Assembly: GCF_001540865.1 (NCBI RefSeq)
Contig: NC_033627.1
Location: 13,939,544 to 14,003,543, forward strand
DNA: 64,000 nucleotides
DNA from: Ananas comosus
Taxonomy: Eukaryota > Streptophyta > Magnoliopsida > Poales > Bromeliaceae
Direction of reading: 5' to 3'
The notes beneath the pieces were generated by a model. The model saw only the letters and a program-made list of their open reading frames with translations. It was not told the DNA's origin and made no database searches. The translations under genes and the position numbers were made by a program. Below are positions 21,900 to 32,859 of this stretch, piece by piece; within the stretch, counting starts at the first letter, position 1; each line of letters begins with the position of its first letter.

Positions 21900-24647
21900 A
21901 TGGCCAGCAGATCCGATCAGCGTATGAATATCAAATTGCAGCAGGTGGCAAGCTGTGGCAACGTCAAGAGCCTGCGGTCGCTGATTCGCGACGACCCGAA
22001 TATGCTGCACTCGAAGACGGTGCAGGGTAACACCGTGCTGCACATCGCCGCGCTGCTTGGCCACCGCGCCTTCGTCAAGGAGATATTGAAGCACGAGGAC
22101 TTGCTGCTGCTGCAGCAGCTGCAGAATGCTGACGGCGACACCCCGCTGCACATCGCCCTGCGGTCGGGCCATAAGGAGCTCGCCGCTTCGCTTGCAAACC
22201 ATGCAGTGGTGTGGCCAAAAGTAGAAGATGATAACAAGAGCCCGCTGCAGGCGGCGAACGCGCAGGGAAACACGGTGCTGCACGAGGCAGTGATCTGCCA
22301 GAACGCGCCGATTGCGCAGAAGCTGCTGGACGCTGACCCCAGCATGGGACACGTGAAGAACAAGAGGGGAGAGACGCCGCTGGACATCGCGGCATGCAAT
22401 GGGCTGGCAAAGGTGGTGGAGAAGATTCTGGAGCATACCTCGGCCGAGAAGCACAAGGAGGTCGAGCAGGCGGTGTTCCACCGGGCCTTGCTCGGCGGGC
22501 ATATTGGCAAGTGCTTATTAATTTGGTTTTTCTTTCGGATATGTATATTGTCAAATATAAGATAATATCTATTATATATGTTTAGAGCACACATATTAGT
22601 TACTCTGACAACAATAAATACTACTCCAGCAATATCAGTTTTTTTACTTTTTAGCTGCACTAATCTCGGCTAAAATACTTCACAAATTTAGATTACGGAG
22701 CTTTGAATGCAGCATGAATTAGGTTTAGAGTCTGAGCTTCGGAAATGAGAATGTTCTATTTACACGCTGCTACTTTTTGCGGTAGAGATTGAGATGAAGT
22801 AGAAGTTTTTGGTGCTGAATTAAGGCTCATTTCAGCTTCCTTTGGAGCGAAAATTATAGAGGTTTAATTCATAAGCACTTTAACTATTGAGAAATGATTC
22901 GGTACTTAATGTTATAAGCCTTAATTAACGATTGCCTTTTATATTCTGCTGAAAGCGTGCTAAGCGTTCATTAATTTATATTCTGCTGTTTTGTTGTCAA
23001 TGCAAATTACTAAACGAATGCAAATGGAATTAAGGTAGCATTTTACAGCTAGCTTTACATGATTGTTTAGATTAATCGTGCAACATTACACATTGACCTC
23101 ATATATCTTCATGTTTGCAATATTCTCTCACTTAATTAGTCCCTACATTTCTTATACGTTTGCTCTTGTTCTTCGCAATCCGATAGAGATCGTGAAGATG
23201 CTGCTGGAGAGGAGAAGTGATCTCCTCAAAGTTGTCGACGAGCATGGCAATAACGCCCTTCACTATGCGGTGCGGGAAGACAAGAAGGAGATGGTCGAGA
23301 TGCTCCTCGAGGACACTTCCCTCGCTTACCAGAACAACGAGGAAGGCCAATCTCCGCTGCACGTAGCCGCCTTTTACGGCTCCAGCTCTGCCGTCAAAGA
23401 GATCCTAAACAACTGCCCCGACACCGCAGAACAAGTTGACTCCAGCGGAAAGAATGCCATCCACATCGCAGCCCAAAAAGGAAAGGTCCCGACACTGAAG
23501 TGCTTGTTGAAACACATCGAACCGAAAGAGATCATCAACAAGGCCGACGAGGATGGGAATACTCCTCTCCATCTTGCGGCGATGCAAGCACGGATTCATT
23601 CGACGGTGACACTGTTGAAGGACAAGAGGATCGATCCGTGCCTCCAGAATAATAAAGGCCAAACAGCTCGAAGCATCTACGAGGAACACTCAGAAATTAC
23701 TACAAACGGCGTAAGTTACTCAAAGCATTTTCTGAGAAATTCAAGAATTACTAGAAATTTCTATAGCGTGATTAATAATTACATGTTGTCTCTCTCTTTT
23801 TTCTTTTTCTATGGAACTTTTTTCTGCCTAATTCATTTCCTATATGAATGAAGCAGGTTGAGGACTTCATGTCTCTTCCTTCCTCTCATAAAAAAGAAAA
23901 ACCTACAAAATGATAAAAATGAGCTAATCCTTGTTAGAATTAGCAAATTGAAGTTTACCAGGATAAATTCTTACGGTGCTTTGAAATACATAGCACAAAG
24001 TTTGTACTTTAGATTTACTATTGAGTTGGTAGAGCTAGCACCCGTAAGAATCATTTGGAATATTTGGTAAAGTAACAGAAACTTGTCACCAAATACAGAT
24101 GATAGTGTGGGACAAGCTGAAGAACAAGGAAGCCAAGAAATGCAAGAGCAAGCAGCTACCCCCGGCCGCAACATTGCGATCGTTCAATAAGAAAATGGCC
24201 TCGAGCGACCAGTACTTCGCGCTGAGCGTCAACATATACACTCTGATTGCGGTGCTCATCGCGACCGTCACATTCGCAGCCAACTTCACCATGCCGGGCG
24301 GCTTCAACCAGGATCACGGAACGGCCATCCTGGAGAAACGCCTGGCTTTCAAGGTCTTTGTGATCGCGAACGCGATCGCCATGTGCAGCTCCCTCGTGGT
24401 CGTCTTCTGCTTCATCTGGGCGTGGAAGGACCCGATCGAGTTCAAGCTCAAGCAGCTCATATGGGGCCATCGGCTCACGGTGCTCGCGTGCCTCGCGATG
24501 CTCATCACTTTGATGACCGCCGTGCACTTGGTCCTTACTCCTAAGTCCTGGTGGCTGTCAATTGCCGTGATTCTGATCGGGTGCAGCACTCCGGCTGTTG
24601 CCTGGCTTATACTTGGCCGCGAGGTCTTGTTCATTCCGCTGAGGTGA
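21900..24647 (+). CDS. Ankyrin repeat protein with PGG domain (ACD6/ITN1-like), copy A
   Basis: Exons 21900-22506, 23187-23710 and 24099-24647 give 559 residues. About nine ankyrin repeats run from the N-terminus (for example QGNTVLHIAALLGH, DGNTPLHLAAMQAR) to about residue 370. A basic linker and the PGG domain with FAANFTMPGGF follow, then four predicted membrane helices. This family (ACD6, ITN1) sits in membranes and is tied to salicylate-dependent defence, cell death and salt or ABA responses in Arabidopsis; the role here is inferred. Intron 1 most likely uses a GC donor (22507-22508, GCAAGT): the paralogue at 28744 has GTAAGT at the same place, and the nearest GT donor (22511) would break the frame. 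The acceptor is inside CCGATAG (exon 2 at 23187), as in the paralogue. Exons are GC-rich while introns are AT-rich. Confidence 0.9.
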
Positions 24648-25407
24648 TGATGTTGTTTTCTTCTTCTTCTTTTTCTTTTCTTTTTTGGCGAAAATGTTCG
24701 ACAAGTACAGTAAATTGAGTGCGCGATATGTATTAACCATGTAAAAAAGAAGTTACAGACACAAATAAAATGTTCATGCCTGGATTGAATTCAAAAAGAT
24801 TTCTTATAACTCGATCTGGATTACAAAGTTTAATTCAGAAAGATTTCTTCTATTGTACTGTCAAAATATATATGGTCTCATTTCCGATTCATGGTATTTC
24901 TCATTTTTCTCTCGGTAAACTCTGGATTACAGAGTTTAATTTGAAGAGATTTTGGTGCAAATTACCATATTTGATTGGTAAAACTGAAAGTAGCCAAAAT
25001 CACATGGACCTTAGTAAATTGAAAACGGCCATACACTAGTGTTGATGATCGCTCATTATTTGTTACCAGGCAAAAAATTTGATGTTGCGCCACCATAAAT
25101 CATCATTGTTGTGGAATTTATTTTAGACAATGTGTTATATTGTTTTTCTTTAAAAAATGGCAACAACCAACGTTTTGACCCAAATCAGCTTGATGTTATG
25201 TACAATCTGATCCGCTAGCGATTATAATTTATTGGATCTAAACTATCGACCCAAAATATTTAACTCTAGTTGTTATTACTAATCCGATCACAACTTTGTA
25301 CCTATCCGATGTGAAACTATTTGGGTGTCACATACTCCTTCTATTTAGGCCTTAAATGTCCTCATCAGCCAAATCATAGACACAGCTCCGATTCACTAGC
25401 CAGAAGT
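24648..25407. other. 3' flank of ankyrin-PGG copy A
   Basis: AT-rich, presumably the 3' untranslated region plus spacer. The part at about 24770-24990 resembles 31940-32170 behind copy B (for example GATTTTGGT and TAAACTCTGG), so the duplicated unit extends past the gene. No other gene seen. Confidence 0.55.
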
Positions 25408-25505
25408 GTGTTAGGGCTGTTGCCTCATTAATATTGTAGTCTAATTCATAGTATTATTGAATGAATCAAACAACAAATTACCTTTTTCTCAAAAAAAAAA
25501 AGAAG
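25408..25505 (+). mobile_element. Short LINE 3' end, plus orientation
   Basis: It ends in ATTACCTTTTTCTC plus poly(A), preceded by ATTGAATGAATCAAAC and TAGGGCTGTTGCCTC, a diverged match to the LINE family 3' end. No confident target duplication. Left boundary approximate. Confidence 0.5.
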
Positions 25506-25952
25506 AAGCATTTATTTGACTTGGAAATGGCAACAACATGTAACAAATCTGGTAATTATAATATATACAAGGGGATAAAATCTGGATTGTGGGAAGAGTG
25601 TTACCAATTGATATCCCTTCTGAGGGAAGATAATAGAAAGACTATTATAGGGTTCGCTACAAACGGTACTGATTGTGCATTAGACCCTAAAAAGAGTCCA
25701 TGTACACAATTAAAATATTCTTTTTTGTATAGGGATTTAAAATATTATAGCGTGTAATTACTGAATTAGATTGATTTTAAAACCTGCAGTATAGGAAGGT
25801 TTTAGTAGTGCGGTGTATAAGATGTACTTGTATCCGCTTTATATTTAATTTCAGTGATAGTTTCGAGCTTAAAAATAGTTTAGCTAAAGCTCAAGGGAGT
25901 GGAATATCTTTAACTTCAAACAGTAGTTTGAACATATATTTACAAGGAGTCC
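25506..25952. other. Spacer between the duplicated ankyrin-PGG units
   Basis: AT-rich, no gene supported. About 25860-25930 is similar to the DNA left of the LINE at 13089, marking the start of duplicated unit B. Confidence 0.45.
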
Positions 25953-26170
25953 GGCTGGAATACTATCGATAGCACGAAGCATTTAGTACTATCAAGTTTT
26001 CTGCCGTTAGATTTACTTCTTTTATTATTTTCATCCGTTCAATTATACTATTCAACCAACCACCTACTCAACCCTAGGAGGCCCACATTATTCTAACCAT
26101 ACATCTTTTAATTCAAGGGCGGAAAACTTAATAGCACCAAGTTATTGGTGCTATTAATAGTATTTCAACC
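25953..26170. mobile_element. MITE with about 50-bp diverged inverted ends
   Basis: The left end GGCTGGAATACTATCGATAG and the inverted right end GGTTGAAATACTATTAATAG stay similar inwards for about 50 bases (both reach a TATCAAG/TATTAAG-TTTTC-GCC stretch), giving a 218-bp fold-back element. No clear target duplication, so the superfamily is not assigned. A single related end with a hairpin may lie near 37770. Confidence 0.65.
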
Positions 26171-26242
26171 TACTTCTATTTAGTAATTAATTTATATACT
26201 AGTTTATACTAATAGGCTTTACACTGGAGCTTCACTCATGGG

Positions 26243-26886
26243 TAGAGATGTAAAACGGACAGGGTAGCCGGCACGATCATGGGCCGGGCTACAACACAAC
26301 ATGGGTGTTATAGCACCTGTGCTGGCCTGACCCGGCCTGGACCTTTGGGCCGTGCTGTGCCTAAATCTTGCGGCCCGACGGCTCGGCACAGCACGGCACA
26401 ACCAGAAGGAGGCTTGGGCAATGCCGGGCGGTGGAGGGGCGGGTGGCCTGGCACGGCCCGACCCGTTTGGGCCGTGCCAGGCTGCCAGCTAGGCTAGCAC
26501 GGCCCGGCACCCCAAGGGCCCTAGGGGTCAGAGCTTCTGGGGAGGAGGGGAGGAAGCCCTCCTCCCAAGGTCTAGAGGAATGGGTTTGGTCCAATGGACC
26601 AAACAGTTTTGGTCCATTGGACCAAAAATTCATCTTATTTTATTTTCAAAAAATAACATAAATTTATTTTTTAAATTTTTTAAAATATTTTTTATTTTAT
26701 AATTTTAAAATTTTAGATTTTATATAATTTTTTAAAAAAAGTTTTAAAAAATTAATATTTTAAGGGGCCGGCCCGAAGTATGGCCCGTGCCTTCTGGACT
26801 GAAGGGCCGTACCGGACTTGAGGCTAGATAGCTTAGGCCCAGCACGACCCGGCCCGAATTTGAAACCGAGCCGGGTTACACCCCTA
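26243..26886. mobile_element. hAT-like non-autonomous element, second copy of the family at 11555
   Basis: Ends TAGAGATGTAAAACGG and (inverted) TAGGGGTGTAACCCGG, with GC-rich arms of GGCCCGGC words around an AT-rich core, as at 11555-12015. It contains an internal direct repeat around TTTGGTCCAATGGACCAAA. No 8-bp duplication recognised. Open frames inside are by-products of GC content. Confidence 0.6.
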
Positions 26887-27408
26887 GTGGTCAGTCACGG
26901 GACAACTTGAGACCCACGGCCACGCAGAGTACTGTGATTGGAATATATTTTTGCTATATATATATATATATATAAAATTAACTAAGCCTTTATTCTTTTG
27001 ATGTGTAATTAAGCTTTACGATTCTCATGGTGGAAGCAATCAATAAAATAAGCCAACATGTTAATTATTATCTGGTACATCATGGTCCCACACTCCCTGG
27101 GAATTAAAGTATAAACTTCGCTGGCGCGTAACGGGTAGAACTTTGGGCACTCCTCCTGCGTCCTCTAATGGGTCGCTCCTGTAGTGACGATGACTTGGAG
27201 CTACACAATGATTAGTGTGCTCCATTCGATCCGACCAAACAGACTTGGCTCATCCGAAGCAGATTCTTCTTTTGTTTTTCGCTTTCAAATACGACCAGAT
27301 TCTATCCAGTTCATCGGATGGATAATATTAGATATGCTTCGAAATTTAATTGCCAAGTTTGATTTTGTGCGTCAACTTGTCGGAAGCTTCGCAGAAAAAA
27401 ATGATTTA

Positions 27409-27462
27409 TGTGAAACAACTGTTGTACTCTAAAAACTTTTAGAGTACAACGGTTGTTTCACA
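27409..27462. repeat. 54-bp near-perfect palindrome at the TRIM left edge
   Basis: Two 26-base arms (27409-27434 and 27437-27462) match with one mismatch around a 2-base spacer. The right arm is the 3' end of the TRIM LTR, so the left arm is an inverted copy of that LTR end. Confidence 0.85.
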
Positions 27463-27856
27463 TGATATCAGAGTAGGAGGTTCTGAGTTCGAGTCACGCC
27501 AGACTCCTAGCATATTAATTTCCTCCCATTTAATTTAAGCCTACGTCATGAACCGATTAAAAAGTTTCGAGCCCAGACGTGAAAGGGAGTGTTAAATATA
27601 AAAATGTTTAAACACCATTCTCTAACAGCTTAAGCTTTTAGAGTACAACGGTTGTTTCACATGATATCAGAGCAGGAGGTCCTGAGTTCGAGTCACGCCA
27701 GGCTCCTAATATATTAATTTCCTTCCATTTAATTCAAACCCATGTCATGGACCGATTAAAAAATCTCGAGCTCAGACGTGAGGGGGAGTGTTAAATATAA
27801 AAATGTTTAAACACCGTTCTTTAACAGCTTAAGCTTTTAGCAACGGTTGTTTCACA
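27435..27856 (+). mobile_element. Tandem TRIM retrotransposon (LTR-internal-LTR-internal-LTR)
   Basis: A 72-bp LTR starting TGTTAAATAT and ending TTTCACA occurs complete at 27590-27661, nearly complete at 27789-27856 and as its 3' part at 27435-27462. The two internal regions (27463-27589 and 27662-27788) are 127 bp each. Each begins two bases after the LTR with TATCAGAGC, the usual plant primer-binding site for initiator tRNA-Met, and ends in a purine tract (AAAGGGAG, AGGGGGAG) next to the following LTR. There is no coding capacity, so it must be moved in trans. The shared middle LTR suggests recombination between copies. Confidence 0.85.
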
Positions 27857-28743
27857 ATTTATAAACTAAAAGGAGAATGTCTGTTGATCCGACATGGACT
27901 CCACAGAACGCATTGTATCAGATTTTGAAGAAACCTGTTATGAACAAACAGATCATTTCTTTCCTTTTGCCCTAGAGACGCAAATGCGCATTGTATTCTC
28001 TACAACATTATGCTCTCTTTTTGGTACAGTAAAGTTACCTCTTTTTTGACCTGTGATTTTTTCTTGCAAAAAGTTTTTATTTTAGTTTTTGTGTTCTTTC
28101 TTCTTCCACTCTTTTATGGTTTGTTTATTTTACGATTATCATTTTTGTTTCCGTTTATGCACTCTCGTACAAGATAGAGACTTAAATTGTGATTCACTCA
28201 TTTTCGTTCAACCTCACACTAGAAATATGTGTTAGCATTTCAAGCCACACTAGGTGTAGACCAGCCAAAATTAATTTGGTCCGCATATTAAAGTCTAACT
28301 TAAGCTAATTTTTTTTTAGATTGAATTATTAGTACATTGGCGAATTTTGAGGGCATTTTAAGAATACATGTACCGTCACAATCCTGTTCCCTTCAGCAAA
28401 ATACCAAAAGTACACAAGTAATGCAAGCAAAGTACATATTGTCTTGCGGTCCCCTTTTTCACTTTCTCAAAATATATAACACACTTTACACTTTACAGTG
28501 AGGAGAAGGCCCCTGTGTTAATAAATTAAGCCTATATATCCTACCTTGCTATACAATGCTTCATTGCAAGACAAATTTCATCTAATTGACTAAAGCAAGG
28601 TATTCATTCTAATTCCCTAATTAGCTCTCCATTTAATTATTTTGCCTTAAAAATTTATTTAATTTATGTCTTAACACGTAGGAGAAAGAAGAAGAAGCAG
28701 AAGCAGCAGTAGCAGCGGCGGTGGCATTAGCAGCACTGACGTA
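27857..28743. other. Upstream region of ankyrin-PGG copy B
   Basis: No gene. About 28205-28365 aligns with 20705-20860 upstream of copy A. The last 60 bases before the ATG are purine-rich (GAAGAAGAAGCAG repeats), probably 5' untranslated region; copy A has a similar AGCAGCAGCAG stretch just before its ATG. Confidence 0.5.
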
Positions 28744-31700
28744 ATGGCCAGCAGCTACCATCAGCATATGAGTACCGAATTGCAGCTGGCGGCGAGGAAC
28801 GGCAACGTCGAGAGCCTGCGGTCGATGATTCGCGAGAACCCGAAAATCCTACTGTCGACGACGGTGCAGGGTCAGACCGCGCTGCACATCGCCGCGCGGC
28901 TCGGTCACCGCGCCTTTGTGGAGGAGATATTCAAGCAGGACGAGTCGCTGCTGCGGCTGCGGAACGCCGACGACGACACCCCGCTGCACGTCGCGGCACG
29001 GTCGGGCCATGCGGAGCTCACCGACTTCCTGGTGAACTATGCGTTGACGTGGCTGGAAGTCGAAGACGATAACGAGAGCCCGCTGCGGGCGGTGAACGCG
29101 CGGGGCGACACGGCGCTGCACGAGGCGGTGATCGGCCGGAACGAGCAGATCGCGGTGAGGCTGCTCAACGCCGACCCCAGCATGGGGCACGTGATGAACA
29201 AGAGGAAGGAGACGCCGCTGCACATCGCGTCGCGCGAGGGGCTGGAGAAGGTGGTGGAGAAGATCGTGGCGCATCCCTGGGTCGCGGAGCAGCAGGAGGC
29301 TGAGCCGGCGGTGCTCGGGACCGGATCGCCCCTCCACCAGGCTGTGCTCGGCGGACACATCAGTAAGTCTCTGTTTGGTTTTGCTTTTACTTTTTATTTC
29401 CGCTTTTCAGCTGCACAGATCTCTATTAAAACATTCCACTTTGAATTCAGCGTGAATTAGTTTTGCTTAAATTCAGATGAGATAGATTTTAGACTGATCT
29501 TTGGGTACTAAGAGGCTCATTCAATTTCCCTTCTAATACAAATCATCCGTCCCTTCCCTTTCGTTGGAGCGGGTCAAACGTTTGATCAGCGCGTGGAACG
29601 ATCTCTCTGGTGTTCACTGATTCTTTTCCTCCGGTTACTTAGCATTATGTTTCCCTACCCGCTACCCGCCTCTCTTTTTTTTCCTTTGGTTTTTTCTTTT
29701 CTTTTTCAGGAAGTTTTGGTTAATTGCTCCTATCATGTGCGCATAGTTTATTTTAACCATTGAATGAAGTAGATAACTTGCTATTTTTTTCTCAAAATTT
29801 TTTTTTCCTTCTAATAAAAATAATATAATTTTAATCCCAAAATAAGAAGTTACTTTAGAAGTCATGACTAACAAGCAATATTAAAAAAAAAAAAGCAATA
29901 TTCCTACCATTCTTTGCTTCATGAATTAAGAAAAAATTATATATGATTTCTTGTCTACTAAGTGTTAATAATGCATATATATTCTACGGTTTTGTTGTCC
30001 GAATTATAAGGTGTCGGGAATTAACCATTTTATGTCGGATAGTTGGCGCTAACTATTAATTTAGAAAATTCGAACGATTAGACACAAATAATTTGCTTAA
30101 AACATACAAACACAATGCCCAAAGATCTCGATTGTGAGTTGGCCCAACCAATCTCATGCCACTTCGAATATAACTCGGCCTAATTCAATCTCACACTATT
30201 TTGAACGTGACTTGACTCAATTCGACCTTTCGTCAAAGAATAAGATGCCGGTCCCTTTAACCCAACATTTTAGAGCTCTTTGTGATTGTTTAGATTGCGT
30301 AGCAGTTCAATCTTAGCAAATTTATGCGAAACGATATTACACATTGATCCCCGTATCTTCATGTATGCATTTTTCGCATACTTGCTACCTGGTCAATATA
30401 TTGTAGGAAACAAGGCTTGCAGGTCCCTACTCTTGTACAGCTTTAAACTATGTACATTTCTTACGCATTTGCTTTTCTTTTTTATTCACAATCCGATAGA
30501 AATCATGGAGATGTTGTTAGATAAGAGAACTGATTTCCTCAAAGCCGTCGACGAGTCCGGCAACAACGCCCTTCACTACGCGGCCCAGAAAGACAGCAAG
30601 ATGATGGTCGAAATGCTACTCAAGAAGGACAATTCCCAGCTCGCCTACCTGTGCAACAACAAAGGCTACTTTCCACTGCACGAAGCCGCCTTTTACGGCT
30701 CCAGCTCTGCCGTCAAAGAGATCCTGAAGTACTGCCCCGACACCGCAGAACAAGTCGACTTCACAGGAAAGAACGCTATCCACATCGCAGTCCAAAGCGG
30801 AAAGGTCGGGACGCTGCAGTGCTTGTTGAGACACATCGAGCCGAAAGAGATCATCAACAAGGCCGACGAAGATGGAAACACTCCTCTCCATCTCGCGGCA
30901 ATGCAGGGCCGGATTCAATCGACGCTTATACTGTCGAAGGACAACAGGATCGATCCATGCCTCCTGAATAAGGAAGGCCAAACGGCTCGAAGCGTCTACG
31001 AGCGCCTCGAAGAAATGAGTATATATGGGGTAAGTTGTTCAAAAGTTTTCTAAAAAACTCAAAACTTAACTAGAAGAATCTTCGACAAAAAGAAGATCAC
31101 CTCAAGACAATTGATAGCATATATACCTTAGTGCAGAAACTTTTGGTTCAGTTGACTCATTCTATAGCTAAATTTACCTTCCAATTGAATGAAACGTTAG
31201 TATACTATCTTTTCCTGCCGAAAAAATAGAAATGTTCATAGAGCAATAAATAGTATTAGTAGCATAAACATTGTTACCATTTATCAGATGATAGTGTGGA
31301 AGAAGCTAAAGAAGAAGGAAGCCGAGAAATGCAAGAACAAGCAGCTACCGCCGGTGGCGACGTCGCAATCGTTCCAGAAGAAAATGGCCGCGAGCGACCA
31401 ATACTTCGAGCTGAGCGTGAACACGTACACGCTGGTCGCGGCGCTCATCGCGACGGTCACCTTCGCGGCCAACTTCACCATGCCAGGCGGCTTCGACCAG
31501 CAATACGGCATGGCCATCCTGCAGAATCGGCCGGCTTTCAAGGTCTTTGTGATCTCGAACACGATCGCCATGTGCAGCTCCCTCGTGGTCGTCTTCTGCT
31601 TCATCTGGGCGTGGAGGGACCCGGTCAAGTTCAAGCTCAACCAGCTCCAATGGGGCCACAGGCTCACGGTGCTCGCGTGCCTCGCGATGCTCGTCACTTT

Positions 31701-31836
31701 GATGACCGCCGTGCACCTGGTCCTTACTCATAAGTCATGGTGGTTGTCATTGGTGGTGATTCTGATCGGGTGCAGCACTCCGGTGGTAGTCGGGCTTATA
31801 CTTGGCCGCGAGGTCTGGTTCATTCCGCTCAAGTGA
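28744..31836 (+). CDS. Ankyrin repeat protein with PGG domain (ACD6/ITN1-like), copy B
   Basis: Exons 28744-29362, 30500-31029 and 31288-31836 give 565 residues, a close paralogue of copy A with the same intron phases (1 and 0). Intron 1 here has a normal donor, GTAAGT at 29363. About nine ankyrin repeats (for example QGQTALHIAARLGH, DDDTPLHVAARSGH, DGNTPLHLAAMQGR) are followed by the PGG domain with FAANFTMPGGF and four membrane helices; the C-terminus is REVWFIPLK. By family it should be a membrane protein of defence or stress signalling. The final exons of A and B are both exactly 549 bp and very similar, while the N-terminal repeats differ more. Intron 1 carries a LINE-type tail and a copy of a dispersed repeat. 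Reading frames are intact. Confidence 0.92.
29745..29812 (+). mobile_element. LINE/SINE 3' tail in intron 1 of copy B
   Basis: ATTGAATGAAGTAGATAACT continues into TTGCTATTTTTTTCTC and an A/T-rich run, matching the common LINE/SINE tail in plus orientation. Only the tail is recognisable. Confidence 0.5.
30035..30275 (+). repeat. Dispersed repeat, copy 1, in intron 1 of ankyrin-PGG copy B
   Basis: Starts near CGGATAGTTGGCGCTAAC and contains about 45-bp internal units with CACTTCGAATATAACTCGGC and related words. Related copies lie at 45571-45778 (plus) and 61250-61473 (minus). It has no coding capacity and I do not recognise the family. The corresponding intron of copy A lacks it. Confidence 0.65.
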
Positions 31837-32443
31837 CCCATGCTGTTCGTCTAAATTAACTTTGCTTAAATGTTTGATGAGTACAATAATTAAACTGCGT
31901 GTGTGGCACCAGCAACGTGAAACTTAAGAACGTGATATATAAATAAGATGTTTATGAATAGATTGAATTAAATTAGATTTGCTATAAAACTAAACCTTCT
32001 TACCCTGTTTATCTTCTATTGAACTCTCAAATATATGTTCTCATTTCCCAATTGGGCGTGATATTTCTCTTCTTTTCCCTGAGTAAACTCTGGGTTACAA
32101 TATTTAATTTGAAGAGATTTTGGTACGAGCTACCATATTTCGTAAGTCAAATTGAAGCCAAAATCACATTGATCATACTAGATTGAAAGAAGCCAGCTAT
32201 TAATTGGAGGATTAATTATACTAAGTATTGATGATTGCTCATTATTTGTTACGAGCTAGGGATTGGTCAACTATGTGGCAAGTATATATTAAAAGATGCC
32301 AACGTAAATCAATGCATGTATGCTAGGGAATTTTAGACTTTGTTTTAGAATATTTGAATACGATCTTTTACTATGGACGGATCAAATTTAGTAAATCTAA
32401 GTAAATAATTAATTACCAAGCTTGATAATTGATTTACTAATTC
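31837..32443. other. 3' flank of ankyrin-PGG copy B
   Basis: AT-rich 3' untranslated and intergenic DNA, partly similar to the 3' flank of copy A. No gene. Confidence 0.5.
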
Positions 32444-32454
32444 ATATCAAAATT

Positions 32455-32848
32455 TTTTTTTGAGAAAGAGATAGCAAACTATCTGTTACATTCATTAAGC
32501 AAAATGAACTAAGCATACAGTGTGGAAGCAGCTAGGACCTCCTGGGTAAGCCAGAAAAAAGACAAAAACAAAACAAAAACAAAAACAAAGCCGAGTTATT
32601 TATTGTCACTCGGCTTGGAGTGTGAAGGCGTGAAGGTGAAGGCGTTTTTTTTCCTGAGCTGTCAAGCTTTGTTGATGCTTCTAATTGTGTCTATCTGTAT
32701 CTAATCGCTTGTCGACTCTCATCGCGACTTTGTCGCATCTGTAAATCCTTTCGATCCTTAATCTAAAACAAATAGGGTATATCCCTGTTTACTCAAAAAA
32801 AAAAAAACAAAAAAGCCGAGTTGAGATGAAAAGTACAGGAGAGAATTG
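32455..32848 (-). mobile_element. 5'-truncated LINE fragment, carries a nested insertion
   Basis: Flanked by ATATCAAAATT at 32444-32454 and 32849-32859. The left edge is the poly-T and family tail (GAGAAAGAGATAGCAAACTA), so it is in minus orientation. It is interrupted at 32598-32811 by a second LINE end; without that, only about 180 bases of the 3' end were inserted. Confidence 0.85.
32598..32811 (+). mobile_element. LINE 3' end of a different family, nested inside the fragment at 32455
   Basis: It ends GGGTATATCCCTGTTTACTC followed by poly(A), a different 3' end from the main LINE family. It is flanked by AAAGCCGAGTT at 32587-32597 and 32812-32822. Plus orientation, opposite to its host fragment. 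Confidence 0.8.
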
Positions 32849-32859
32849 ATATCAAAATT

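Noticed and set aside
22511..22512. GT donor for intron 1 of ankyrin-PGG copy A
   Set aside because: Using it with the shared acceptor shifts the frame; the GC donor four bases earlier restores GHIEIVKMLLE as in the paralogue.
26279..26661. Open frames in the second hAT-like element
   Set aside because: They follow GGCC-rich repeat sequence on both strands and end in AT-rich DNA; not transposase-like.
27455..27480. tRNA-like sequence near TATCAGAGC
   Set aside because: It is complementary to the tRNA-Met 3' end (a primer-binding site) and does not fold as a tRNA.
31345..31731. Frames antisense to the ankyrin-PGG last exons (also at 24156-24527)
   Set aside because: They appear in both paralogues only because the sense exon is GC-rich and conserved; they carry no known domain.
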